A stretch of 8,246 nucleotides of DNA, from positions 1-8,246 of the forward strand of contig CABTZM010000089.1 of the NCBI GenBank assembly GCA_902489295.1, read 5' to 3'. Of this stretch, positions 1 to 5,922 are shown piece by piece. Position numbers and translations under genes: made by a program. Under the pieces are notes generated by a model, which did no database searches, was not told where the DNA came from, and worked only from the letters and a program-made list of their open reading frames with translations. This DNA comes from an uncultured Collinsella sp. Lineage in GTDB: Bacteria; Actinomycetota; Coriobacteriia; Coriobacteriales; Coriobacteriaceae. Every line of letters begins with the position of its first letter. Positions within the stretch are counted from its first letter, which is position 1.

Positions 1-50
1 GAGAACTTCTGCTTGCGATTGCACTTGACGATCATCGATGTCTTAGCCAC
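1..50 (-). CDS. rpsN: Ribosomal protein S14, zinc (type Z) form, N-terminal fragment
   Basis: Partial gene: only the first 16 codons and part of the next are present, and the rest lies beyond the left edge. Translation on the minus strand from a GTG start at 50 reads MAKTSMIVKCNRKQKF, which matches the opening of the short, zinc-binding S14 of the small ribosomal subunit (about 61 residues). The four zinc cysteines would be further downstream and are not visible. A strong AGGAGG ribosome binding site lies 5-6 bases before the GTG and fixes this start. S14 directly after L5 is the normal order in the bacterial spc operon, so it is probably cotranscribed with rplE, which ends 79 bases upstream. 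Identity rests on a short stretch plus position, but both agree. Confidence 0.85.
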   Translation of the reverse strand, partial: MAKTSMIVKCNRKQKF

Positions 51-85
51 TTATATCCTCCTCACATAGAGTATTGTTCGCCCCA

Positions 86-113
86 AGCGCCGCCCCCTTC
101 TGGGAACGGCGCT
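86..113. other. Hairpin in the rplE-rpsN gap
   Basis: A perfect 7-bp inverted repeat (86-92 AGCGCCG with 107-113 CGGCGCT) encloses a 14-base loop. It sits between the L5 stop and the S14 ribosome binding site. No run of T follows on the minus strand, so it is unlikely to be a full terminator. It may instead protect or process the mRNA between the two genes, but its role is unknown. Confidence 0.5.
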
Positions 114-129
114 CATAGGGCAGGTGAAC

Positions 130-687
130 CTATTTCTTGAACGGGAAACCGAAGGCGTCCAGAAGGGCCTTGGCCTCCTCATCGGTGTTGGCGGTGGTCA
201 CGAAAGTGATGTCCATACCACGCTGGTGATCGACGGAGTCGAAGTCGATCTCGGGGAAGATGAGCTGCTCGGTGACGCCCATGGAGAAGTTACCACGGCC
301 GTCGAAGCTCTTGGCGGAGATGCCGCGGAAGTCGCGGATACGGGGGATTGCGACAGAGGTCAGACGATCGAAGAACTCCCACATACGGTCGCCACGCAGG
401 GTAACCTTGCAGCCGATCGGCATACCAGCGCGCAGGCGGAAGGTAGCGATGGACTTGCGGGCACGGGTGATCATCGGCTGCTGGCCGGTGATGGCGCGCA
501 GGTCGCGCACGGCACCGTCGATGGCCTTGGAATCGGTAGCGGCCTCGCCGACACCCATGTTTACAACGATCTTCTCAAACTTGGGGATCATCATGACGTT
601 CTCGTACTGGAACTTGTCCTGAAGCTGCTGCTTGACCTCGTTGTTGTACTTGGTCTTCAGACGCGGCACATACTTCTCTTCTGCCAT
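130..687 (-). CDS. rplE: 50S ribosomal protein L5
   Basis: Complete 185-residue L5, a core large-subunit protein that binds 5S rRNA and contacts the P-site tRNA. Recognisable family blocks are PKFEKIVVNMGVGEA (about 35-49), the ITGQQPMITRARKSIATFRLR stretch (about 66-86), GCKVTLRG (about 92-99), DFRGI (about 119-123) and the C-terminal TTANTDEEAKALLDAFGFPF. The length is usual for the family. The ATG at 687 has AAGGAG at 694-699, six bases upstream, which supports this start. rpsN follows downstream in normal spc-operon order. What is odd is upstream: the usual rplX (L24) is missing, replaced by about 325 bases of non-coding DNA and then a purine/molybdenum gene island. L5 therefore appears to head its own transcript here, unless the contig is misjoined. 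Confidence 0.97.
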   Translation of the reverse strand: MAEEKYVPRLKTKYNNEVKQQLQDKFQYENVMMIPKFEKIVVNMGVGEAATDSKAIDGAVRDLRAITGQQPMITRARKSIATFRLRAGMPIGCKVTLRGDRMWEFFDRLTSVAIPRIRDFRGISAKSFDGRGNFSMGVTEQLIFPEIDFDSVDHQRGMDITFVTTANTDEEAKALLDAFGFPFKK

Positions 688-824
688 TGTTCACTCCTTC
701 TTGGGGTTTTAAGCACGGGGCGTGGCCACGATGGGTTGTCCTCGTGCCTCCTGGCTGCATCCGCGCCGCTCATGGCATTTCGCGGTTTGGACTCGACGCA
801 GCAGGAGCCGACAAAACAATCGGT
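688..824 (-). promoter_or_regulatory. Candidate 5' leader of rplE
   Basis: About 130 bases lie between the candidate promoter and the L5 start and hold no convincing gene. Short hairpins can be drawn. One pairs 724-731 with 742-748 (GGCCACGA with TCGTGCC, one bulged C, 10-base loop). A weaker one pairs 808-811 with 820-823 (CCGA with TCGG). The L5 ribosome binding site is at 694-699. Ribosomal protein operons are often controlled through structured leaders, so an autoregulatory role is plausible, but no known leader family is recognised. A short minus-strand reading frame ending in TAA at 709-711 shows no L24-like sequence. Confidence 0.35.
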
Positions 825-853
825 ACTATACGCGCATCGGGAGCGTATTTCCA
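825..853 (-). promoter_or_regulatory. Candidate promoter for rplE
   Basis: On the minus strand a -10-like TATAGT (825-830, five of six bases match TATAAT) lies 138 bases before the rplE start codon. With a 17-base spacer the -35 position (848-853) reads TGGAAA, which is a poor match, so the call depends mainly on the -10. Position supports it: rplE here has no ribosomal protein gene upstream and would need its own promoter. Confidence 0.4.
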
Positions 854-928
854 GAAAAACCTCGTCTGCCTGCACAACTCCACAACTCCCCCGCACATAT
901 TGATCCCTAGGGGACGGAGGAAAATGGC

Positions 929-995
929 AGTTGCGGTGAAATAGGGACCGTTTGACGGCTTAACAGGCTTTAACAGTCCGTATTTCACCGCAACT
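929..995. repeat. Large near-perfect inverted repeat downstream of xdhC
   Basis: Two 20-base arms, 929-948 and 976-995, are reverse complements with one mismatch (shared core AGTTGCGGTGAAATA). The 27-base loop contains an internal direct repeat, GGCTTAACA followed by GGCTTTAACA (about 957-975). The element begins 17 bases after the xdhC stop. As RNA it would form a very stable hairpin that could end or protect the yqeB-xdhC transcript, although no clear T-run follows. Its size and tidy ends also fit a dispersed palindromic repeat or a miniature mobile element. One copy in this window cannot tell these apart. Confidence 0.75.
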
Positions 996-1012
996 CATAT
1001 ATGGGGATGCGA

Positions 1013-2056
1013 TTAGCGCTTGCGGGGGACGAGCTTGGTGCGGCGCAGGTGGATCATCTCGGCAGCGATGGAGATGGCGATCTCCTCGGGGTCCTCGGCC
1101 TCGATGGCGACACCGATCGGCAGGTGCAGCCCGTCGATCTGGTCCTGCGTAAAGCCCTCCTGCTCCAGGCGGGCGCGCACAAAGGCCGTCTTACGGCGCG
1201 AACCCAAGCAGCCCAGATAGGCTGGCTTGGCGCGCATGGCCTGAATCACCACGTCGATATCGGACTTGTGACCCGCCGTGGCGACGACCACCAGGTCGCG
1301 CGGGCCGATGGGGCACTGCTTGCTCAGGTTCTTGTAGTCGACCAGACGACGGTCGTAGACACCGGGCACCCATTCGGGCGTCAACGTGCCGGGGCGGTCG
1401 TCGCAAGCCACGACGGCAAAGCCCGCCGCCGTGAGCACCCGCGCCGTCGCAGCACCCACGTGTCCGCAGCCAAAGATGTAGGTCAGGCCCTCGGGGCAGA
1501 GCGTCTCGATGTGCGCCGGGGGAATCTCGGAGGCGGCGTTGGTGTAGGTGACCTTACTCCCCTCCTCCACCAGCGAAAGCTCGGGGCAGCCCGCAATGGT
1601 ATGGCGCGATGCCCCGCCATGGTACTCGGCCACATCGCCCTCGAGCGCGTTTGCGATAAACGGTTCAAAGTCGATGACGAAGTCGCCGATGCGTCGATAC
1701 GCCAAGACGTCGGCAACCGACTGGAACAACAGCACCTGCGATACATCCAGGTGCAGATAGCACAGGCAGATGGCTCCGCCGCAGATCATGCCGGTATCGG
1801 AGTTCTCGCCGCCCATGGTGTAGCGGACCAGACGCGATTGCCCTGCGGCCAGCAGCTCGCGCGCCTCGTTCAGCGCAAAGAGCTCGATCTTGCCGCCGCC
1901 GATGGTACCTGCTTGGCTGCCATCGGCAAAGACGGCCATCCAGGCGCCCACGCCGCGCGGCGATGACCCTGCCGTGCCGGCAACTACCACCAGCTCGCAC
2001 GTCTTACCGGCCTTCAGAGCGCCAAGCGCAGCATTCACCACATCGAGCTTTTCCAT
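1013..2056 (-). CDS. xdhC: XdhC/CoxI-family molybdenum hydroxylase maturation protein
   Basis: Complete 347-residue protein of the XdhC/CoxI family. Characterised members bind molybdenum cofactor and help its sulfuration and insertion into xanthine dehydrogenase-type enzymes in the cytoplasm. N-terminal domain: GTAGSSPRGVGAWM (27-40), GTIGGGKIE (50-58) and the conserved GMICGG with Cys92. C-terminal Rossmann-like domain: FGCGHVGAA (195-203), then GCLGSRRK and a LHLPIGVAIEAEDPEEIAISIAAEMI ending typical of the family. The ATG at 2056 has an AGGA at 2064-2067 that overlaps the yqeB stop. Only 9 bases separate the two genes, so they are translated from one message. The target hydroxylase is not in the window; the YqeB/YqeC neighbours point to a selenium-dependent one. 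The family call is firm; the substrate enzyme is inferred. Confidence 0.9.
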   Translation of the reverse strand: MEKLDVVNAALGALKAGKTCELVVVAGTAGSSPRGVGAWMAVFADGSQAGTIGGGKIELFALNEARELLAAGQSRLVRYTMGGENSDTGMICGGAICLCYLHLDVSQVLLFQSVADVLAYRRIGDFVIDFEPFIANALEGDVAEYHGGASRHTIAGCPELSLVEEGSKVTYTNAASEIPPAHIETLCPEGLTYIFGCGHVGAATARVLTAAGFAVVACDDRPGTLTPEWVPGVYDRRLVDYKNLSKQCPIGPRDLVVVATAGHKSDIDVVIQAMRAKPAYLGCLGSRRKTAFVRARLEQEGFTQDQIDGLHLPIGVAIEAEDPEEIAISIAAEMIHLRRTKLVPRKR

Positions 2057-2065
2057 TGCAATTTC

Positions 2066-2860
2066 CTATCCCTGGAATACACCGGTGAGCATGGCGAGCG
2101 CCTCGAGCACGCCGCCGCCGACCGACGTCGCCTTGTCCGAAATATAGTTGATATAGCTGGCATCGCCGCGCGGGTCGACGTCGGCACATTTAAAGCCCTC
2201 GGTCACCTGAACGCCGTCGGCCAAAAGGCCGCGCAAGCAGCCATCGATCTGCGTGCACATGGGCGTATCGCCCGCGTAGCCAATCACGTCTCCGGCGCTC
2301 ACGATATCGCCGATCGCATGGTCGGACCTAAACACACCGGCAGCGGGGCTGTGGATAACACGTTCCTTGCCATAGCCGGCGATGACACCCGGCACGCCCG
2401 TGTTGGGCTGGGGCGAACCTTGGGTAATGACACGGCCGAGAAAATGCCCGCGCATGGTCTCGACCACGGCGTCGCAATCGACCGGCGCGGTAAAGCCCGG
2501 CCCCACGGCAATGACGGCAGGCGCCATGTCGCGCGTGGTGCCCAAGTTGCGCTTGGCCAAAATCGCGTCGACCACAGCCGCGGGTTTCAGCTCGCCGAGC
2601 ATCTTGGCCTGAGGGTCCACCACAACGGCGACGTCTCCGGCCTCGGTAATCTCAAGCGCCTCAGCCGGCGTCTGCGCCAAGCGAGCGCGAATGCCTTCGA
2701 CCTCGACCTCGCCCAGGCGAATGGCCTCGCAAAAACTAATTGTGCGGCGGATGCACGTGGGAACCGCGATATCGGCCATAACGACCGACACGCCGGAGCG
2801 CACCAAACGGGCAGCGACGCCCGTGGCGATATCGCCGGCGCCGCGAACATAAACGAGCAT
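2066..2860 (-). CDS. yqeB: YqeB, selenium-dependent molybdenum hydroxylase accessory protein (EF2563 family)
   Basis: Complete 264-residue protein of the YqeB/EF2563 family. Comparative genomics links this family to selenium-dependent molybdenum hydroxylases, but its biochemical activity is not established. An N-terminal nucleotide-binding-like loop, RGAGDIATGVAARL (6-19), is followed by PTCIRRTISFCEAI (about 34-47), then DMAPAVIAVGPGFTAPVDCDAVVETMRG and a PNTGVPG turn, all characteristic of the family. The length is typical. The ATG at 2860 has GGAGGT about 10 bases upstream. It is the first gene of a yqeB-xdhC unit and is divergent from yqeC across a 102-base gap. With XdhC, YqeC and the MocA-like protein it makes a cofactor-maturation set. 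Confidence 0.92.
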   Translation of the reverse strand: MLVYVRGAGDIATGVAARLVRSGVSVVMADIAVPTCIRRTISFCEAIRLGEVEVEGIRARLAQTPAEALEITEAGDVAVVVDPQAKMLGELKPAAVVDAILAKRNLGTTRDMAPAVIAVGPGFTAPVDCDAVVETMRGHFLGRVITQGSPQPNTGVPGVIAGYGKERVIHSPAAGVFRSDHAIGDIVSAGDVIGYAGDTPMCTQIDGCLRGLLADGVQVTEGFKCADVDPRGDASYINYISDKATSVGGGVLEALAMLTGVFQG

Positions 2861-2962
2861 TCCCGGGGCACCTCCCTGTGCTACGGTTTGAGCAGAGCAA
2901 AAGCGGTTCGACCGCTGCTCTGATGATTATTTATTATCACAGTATTATACGGCGGTGAACAT
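2861..2962. promoter_or_regulatory. Divergent yqeB/yqeC promoter-operator region
   Basis: This 102-base gap between divergent start codons is clearly AT-richer than its surroundings at 2922-2950. It holds GTATTATAC (2942-2950), which reads as a perfect TATAAT on the minus strand and TATTAT on the plus strand, so it could be a -10 for either gene. No good -35 is seen. The imperfect palindrome TGATTATTTATTATCA (2924-2939) looks like an operator but does not fit the FNR or CRP spacing. The yqeC ribosome binding site is a weak GGCGGTG about 6-7 bases before its ATG. Confidence 0.4.
2893..2922. other. Bulged hairpin between yqeB and yqeC
   Basis: CAGAGCA (2893-2899) pairs with TGCTCTG (2916-2922), and GCGGT (2903-2907) pairs with ACCGC (2911-2915). 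The loop is three bases and AAA is bulged on the left arm, giving 12 base pairs in all. On the minus strand it would fall in the yqeB leader, about 35 bases before the start codon. It could be a protein-binding or attenuation element; no family is recognised. Confidence 0.55.
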
Positions 2963-3700
2963 ATGGAAACGGTTAACGGTAATCTTGCCTCGGCGCTCAG
3001 GATCGAGCCGGGCATTACCGCGATTATCGGCAGCGGCGGCAAGTCGACCTTGCTCAAGACGCTGAGCCTTGAGCTCATGCGCTCTGGCGGCCGCGTGCTC
3101 CTCTGCACCACCACGCATATGTTTCCCGTCGCCGGCGTGCCGTGGGACGGATCGAGCCGTCGTCTGGACGCCGCGCCCTGGAAGCCAGGTGCCCTACACG
3201 CCCCAGGCTGCACCTGCGAGGCCTGCGCGGGGCTTGTGCGGGGAAGGATCTGCCAAGCAGGTGTCTTGGACCCCCAGACGGGCAAGCTCTCCTCCCCCGC
3301 CGCGCCGCTCGACCAGCTGGCGCAGCGCTTTGACTACGTCCTGGCCGAGGCGGACGGCAGCAAGCGGCTCCCGCTCAAGGCGCACGCCGCCTGGGAGCCG
3401 GTAATTCCCGCCGCCACGGCAAACGTTGTCTGGGTCGTCGGCGCCTCGGGGCTCGGCAAGCCCATCAACGAAGCCGTCCACCGCCCCGAGCTCTTCTGCG
3501 AGCGCTGCGGCTGCGAGCCCACCGACGCTGCCACCCCAGAGCGCGTCGCCCAGGTGCTCAATGCCGAGCTGCAGATGCTGAACCTCAACAATGCCCGTAT
3601 CATGCTCAACCAAGCCGACACGCTTGCCGACCCAACAATGGCAGATCGCTTCGAGGCAGCCCTCAACCGCCCCCTCATCGCCACCAGCCTCCAGGGGTAG
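2963..3700 (+). CDS. yqeC: YqeC, selenium-dependent hydroxylase accessory protein (P-loop)
   Basis: Complete 245-residue YqeC-family protein, associated with selenium-dependent molybdenum hydroxylases; its exact reaction is unknown. An N-terminal P-loop GSGGKST (23-29) suggests ATP/GTP binding. It is followed by TTTHMFP (49-55) and the family blocks AEADGSKRLPLKAH (128-141) and EPVIP (145-149). Length is typical. Unusual features are two cysteine clusters, CTCEAC (83-88, plus Cys97) and CERCGC (179-184), which could bind a metal or a selenium/sulfur species; that is inference. The only complete plus-strand gene here, it is divergent from yqeB and convergent with hyuA. Its last glycine and stop codon lie inside the left arm of the palindrome at 3694-3766. 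The ATG at 2963 has a weak ribosome binding site but starts just before the conserved P-loop. Confidence 0.9.
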   Translation: METVNGNLASALRIEPGITAIIGSGGKSTLLKTLSLELMRSGGRVLLCTTTHMFPVAGVPWDGSSRRLDAAPWKPGALHAPGCTCEACAGLVRGRICQAGVLDPQTGKLSSPAAPLDQLAQRFDYVLAEADGSKRLPLKAHAAWEPVIPAATANVVWVVGASGLGKPINEAVHRPELFCERCGCEPTDAATPERVAQVLNAELQMLNLNNARIMLNQADTLADPTMADRFEAALNRPLIATSLQG

Positions 3701-3766
3701 CAAATTTGGGACGGGGCTCTTTTTGCTACCCCGTCCCAAAAAATCATCTCCCAAATTAGCTACCCC
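3694..3766. repeat. Nested palindromic element between convergent yqeC and hyuA
   Basis: Outer arms 3694-3711 (GGGGTAGCAAATTTGGGA) and 3749-3766 are reverse complements over 18 bases with one mismatch. Inside, 3705-3716 (TTTGGGACGGGG) pairs perfectly with 3729-3740 around a 12-base loop. The two pairings share bases 3705-3711, so they are alternatives. GCTACCCC occurs twice (3725-3732 and 3759-3766), both able to pair with the left end. The element starts within the last yqeC codon and ends 14 bases before the hyuA stop, so it may serve as a two-way terminator. Its layered symmetry also suggests a dispersed palindromic repeat. Confidence 0.75.
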
Positions 3767-3779
3767 GGCGGTCTTCCCG

Positions 3780-5147
3780 TTAGCGGGGCACGTAGCGGCC
3801 GGGTTGGGCTCCGGTGGGCTCGCCGTCGCGCGCGGCCAGCACGCCGTTCACAAACACGGCCTTGGCGCGGCCATGTGCCTCAAAACCCTCGAGCGGCGTG
3901 TAGTCCACAGCCTGATGCTGCGTCGCGGCACTGATCGTCCAGCGCGCCTTGGGATCCCACACGCACACGTCGGCATCGGAGCCCTCGGCAAGACAGCCCT
4001 TGCGCGGGTACATGCCAAACACGCGCGCCGGGTTCTCGCTCATCAGGCGGCAGAGGTCCTCGGGGCCCAGCTGTCCCTCAAAGCTCGTGGCAATCGCGAC
4101 GGGACGATGCTCCACGCCGGGCCCGCCGTTGGGAATCGCGCGGAAGTCGTCGCGCCCGCGGTCCTTTTGCCCGTGCAGATTAAAGCTGCAGTGGTCGGTG
4201 GCGATGGTATCGATCTCGCCGGCCACAAGCGCCTCGCGCAGGGCCGCACGGTCGCCGGCATGGCGCAGCGGCGGACTCATCACATACTTGGCACCCGCGA
4301 AGCCGTCCTCTCCCTGCTCCAGATAGCAGGTGTCGTCGAGCATCAGATATTGAGGGCAGGTCTCGACATAAATATTCTTCTGCCCGCGCGCCTTGGCAGC
4401 GCGAATGGCCTCGAGCCCCAGCTTGGTCGAAAGGTGCACCACGTTGACCGGAGCATCCCCGGCCAAGTGCGCCAGATACAGCAGCCGGCTCACTGCCTCG
4501 GCCTCGCACACGTCCGGACGGCTGAGCGCATGGCCCTCGGGCCCGTGGATACCCTGCTCAAACACGCGCTTCTGCAGTTCATTCACCAGCGTACCGTTCT
4601 CGCAATGCACGCACAGGATACCGCCCAGGCGCTTGAGCTCCTCGAGCACCTCGAGCGTCTCGGCATCGTCCAGGCGCAGATGATCGTAGGCAAAGTAGGT
4701 CTTAAACGACGACACGCCCGCCTCGCGAATGGCCGAAAGATCGGCGCGATTGCGCTCGTTCCACTCGGCGAGTGCCATATGAAAAGCGTAGTTAGCCGTG
4801 CAGGTTCCATCGGCACGCCGGTGCCACTCGGCAAGGGCATCGGGCATGGTCACGCCGCGATCGGCTGTCGCGTAGTCCACAATAGTCGTCGTGCCGCCGC
4901 AGGCAGCCGCACGCGTACCGGTCTCAAAGCTATCGGCTGTCCAATCCATGCCGGTCCAGCACTGCATGTGCGTGTGGCCGTCGATAAAGCCGGGAAACAC
5001 CCAGCAGCCCGCGGCATCCTCGACGGTATCGCCCTCGGCCGGCTCAATCGCCGCGGCGATCCGCACGATCTTATCGCCATCCATGGCAAGATCGGCGCGG
5101 CGAAGCCCCTGGGGCGTCACAAGCGCGCCGTTTTTGATAATGATCAT
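3780..5147 (-). CDS. hyuA: Dihydropyrimidinase/hydantoinase-family amidohydrolase
   Basis: Complete 455-residue cytoplasmic cyclic amidohydrolase that opens five- or six-membered cyclic ureide rings. The binuclear metal site of the family is intact: GHTH (His58, His60), the likely carboxylated Lys149 in SFKTYFAY, His181 in CVHCEN, His238 in VVHLST and Asp318 in TDHC. CGGTTTIVDY (83-92), ETCPQYL (262-268) and MSPPLR (290-295) also match dihydropyrimidinase/D-hydantoinase enzymes such as E. coli HyuA (461 residues). The ATG at 5147 has AAGGAG at 5154-5159 overlapping the mocA stop; only 10 bases separate the genes, so they are cotranscribed. Next to ygeW, ygeY and the hydroxylase accessory genes, the likely substrate is a cyclic ureide from anaerobic purine breakdown. 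True dihydropyrimidine or hydantoin substrates cannot be excluded from sequence. Confidence 0.9.
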   Translation of the reverse strand: MIIIKNGALVTPQGLRRADLAMDGDKIVRIAAAIEPAEGDTVEDAAGCWVFPGFIDGHTHMQCWTGMDWTADSFETGTRAAACGGTTTIVDYATADRGVTMPDALAEWHRRADGTCTANYAFHMALAEWNERNRADLSAIREAGVSSFKTYFAYDHLRLDDAETLEVLEELKRLGGILCVHCENGTLVNELQKRVFEQGIHGPEGHALSRPDVCEAEAVSRLLYLAHLAGDAPVNVVHLSTKLGLEAIRAAKARGQKNIYVETCPQYLMLDDTCYLEQGEDGFAGAKYVMSPPLRHAGDRAALREALVAGEIDTIATDHCSFNLHGQKDRGRDDFRAIPNGGPGVEHRPVAIATSFEGQLGPEDLCRLMSENPARVFGMYPRKGCLAEGSDADVCVWDPKARWTISAATQHQAVDYTPLEGFEAHGRAKAVFVNGVLAARDGEPTGAQPGRYVPR

Positions 5148-5157
5148 GTTGCTCTCC

Positions 5158-5772
5158 TTATTGATTCATACAGTTGGCCACGCGATCAAAATACGAGCAG
5201 GCGGCGATATGCTCCGTTATGCGTCGCTGTCCCTTGGCGGTATCAACGTCCCACAGCTCGTAGGCACGCGCCTCGACCAGCACCACGTCGGTACGGTCCT
5301 TGAGGATCGAACCGCCGCCGTCCTTGCCCTCAAGGCACATAAGTGCATCGAACAGTTCCGCCGGAAAGAGCACCGGACTCGAAGGCTCACCGTTGCACGC
5401 AAGACGCACCGGATGCTTGCGGCCGCGCTCGTCAAATGCACGAACCATAGCCTCAAAAGAATCCGAACTCACGAGCGGCTGGTCGCCCGGCAAAAAGAGG
5501 CAACCTTTCCAGTTGCGTTCGACTCCCCACGAAAGGCCCGCACGGACGCTTTCGCTGCGCAGCTCGCCATCGTGCAGCACGCACGGGCAATGCTTGTCAT
5601 CACAAATCTGAGCGGCCTCGGGCCAACGCGTCGAAACCACGACGTCAAAGCCCCGGGGAACCGAATCAATGGTCCGGGCAATCAGCGGCTCGCCATAGAT
5701 ATCGGCGAGCATCTTGTTAGAGCCAAATCGCTTGCCCTCGCCCGAAGCCATAATGACGCAACCAAGTTTCAT
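5158..5772 (-). CDS. mocA: MocA-like molybdenum cofactor nucleotidyltransferase
   Basis: 204-residue nucleotidyltransferase of the MobA/MocA (YgfJ-like) fold, which in MocA adds CMP to molybdopterin cofactor for xanthine dehydrogenase-type hydroxylases. The N-terminal nucleotide loop is ASGEGKRFGSNKM (9-21). GDQP (96-99) supplies the metal-binding Asp97, and WDVDT (174-178) is the late conserved aspartate motif. The family usually shows GHPVLF, but here the block reads SSPVLF (131-136), so substrate or nucleotide choice may differ. The start at 5772 is chosen because GGGGAGGT (5779-5786) lies six bases upstream and the nucleotide loop begins at once; an ATG 17 codons earlier has no such support. 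It is first in a mocA-hyuA unit behind a terminator. The fold is certain; the exact reaction is inferred from the neighbours. Confidence 0.85.
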   Translation of the reverse strand: MKLGCVIMASGEGKRFGSNKMLADIYGEPLIARTIDSVPRGFDVVVSTRWPEAAQICDDKHCPCVLHDGELRSESVRAGLSWGVERNWKGCLFLPGDQPLVSSDSFEAMVRAFDERGRKHPVRLACNGEPSSPVLFPAELFDALMCLEGKDGGGSILKDRTDVVLVEARAYELWDVDTAKGQRRITEHIAACSYFDRVANCMNQ

Positions 5773-5778
5773 GGCGAT

Positions 5779-5786
5779 ACCTCCCC
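5779..5786 (-). promoter_or_regulatory. Ribosome binding site fixing the mocA start
   Basis: GGGGAGGT on the minus strand, six bases before the ATG at 5772, decides against the longer in-frame start at 5823. Confidence 0.8.
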
Positions 5787-5860
5787 TGAAACCATCGTAC
5801 CCATAACTCGCGTCGCGGGGCATCTACATCGAAAGCGCTTATCCCGCACGCCCACGATGC

Positions 5861-5900
5861 AAAAAGGGGCACCCCGCCGGTTGGCAGAGCGCCCCCTTTA
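5861..5900 (-). terminator. Rho-independent terminator after ygeW
   Basis: On the minus strand AAAGGGG (5899-5893) pairs with CCCCTTT (5869-5863), followed at once by a run of five T. A small inner hairpin GCC-AACC-GGC (5885-5876) sits at the top of the loop. It lies 23 bases after the ygeW stop and about 90 bases before mocA, so it probably ends the ygeW message and makes mocA-hyuA depend on read-through or its own promoter. No convincing promoter was found in the 88 bases before mocA. Confidence 0.7.
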
Positions 5901-5922
5901 CATGGCTTACCTCAGCGCGGCT

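Noticed and set aside
709..780. Short minus-strand frame ending just before rplE, considered as the tail of rplX (L24)
   Set aside because: The residues (ending QPIVATPRA) do not resemble any L24 C-terminus, and upstream sequence in the frame is not L24-like.
1001..1966. A 321-codon open frame on the plus strand opposite xdhC
   Set aside because: It is a shadow of xdhC; no motif and no ribosome binding site context.
2924..2939. FNR or CRP binding site in the yqeB/yqeC gap
   Set aside because: The half-sites TGAT and ATCA are eight bases apart, not the four of an FNR box, and TGTGA/TCACA for CRP is absent.
3591..5303. A 570-codon open frame on the plus strand
   Set aside because: It is antisense to hyuA and the end of mocA and overlaps yqeC out of frame. 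There is no recognisable domain, and the real genes explain the region.
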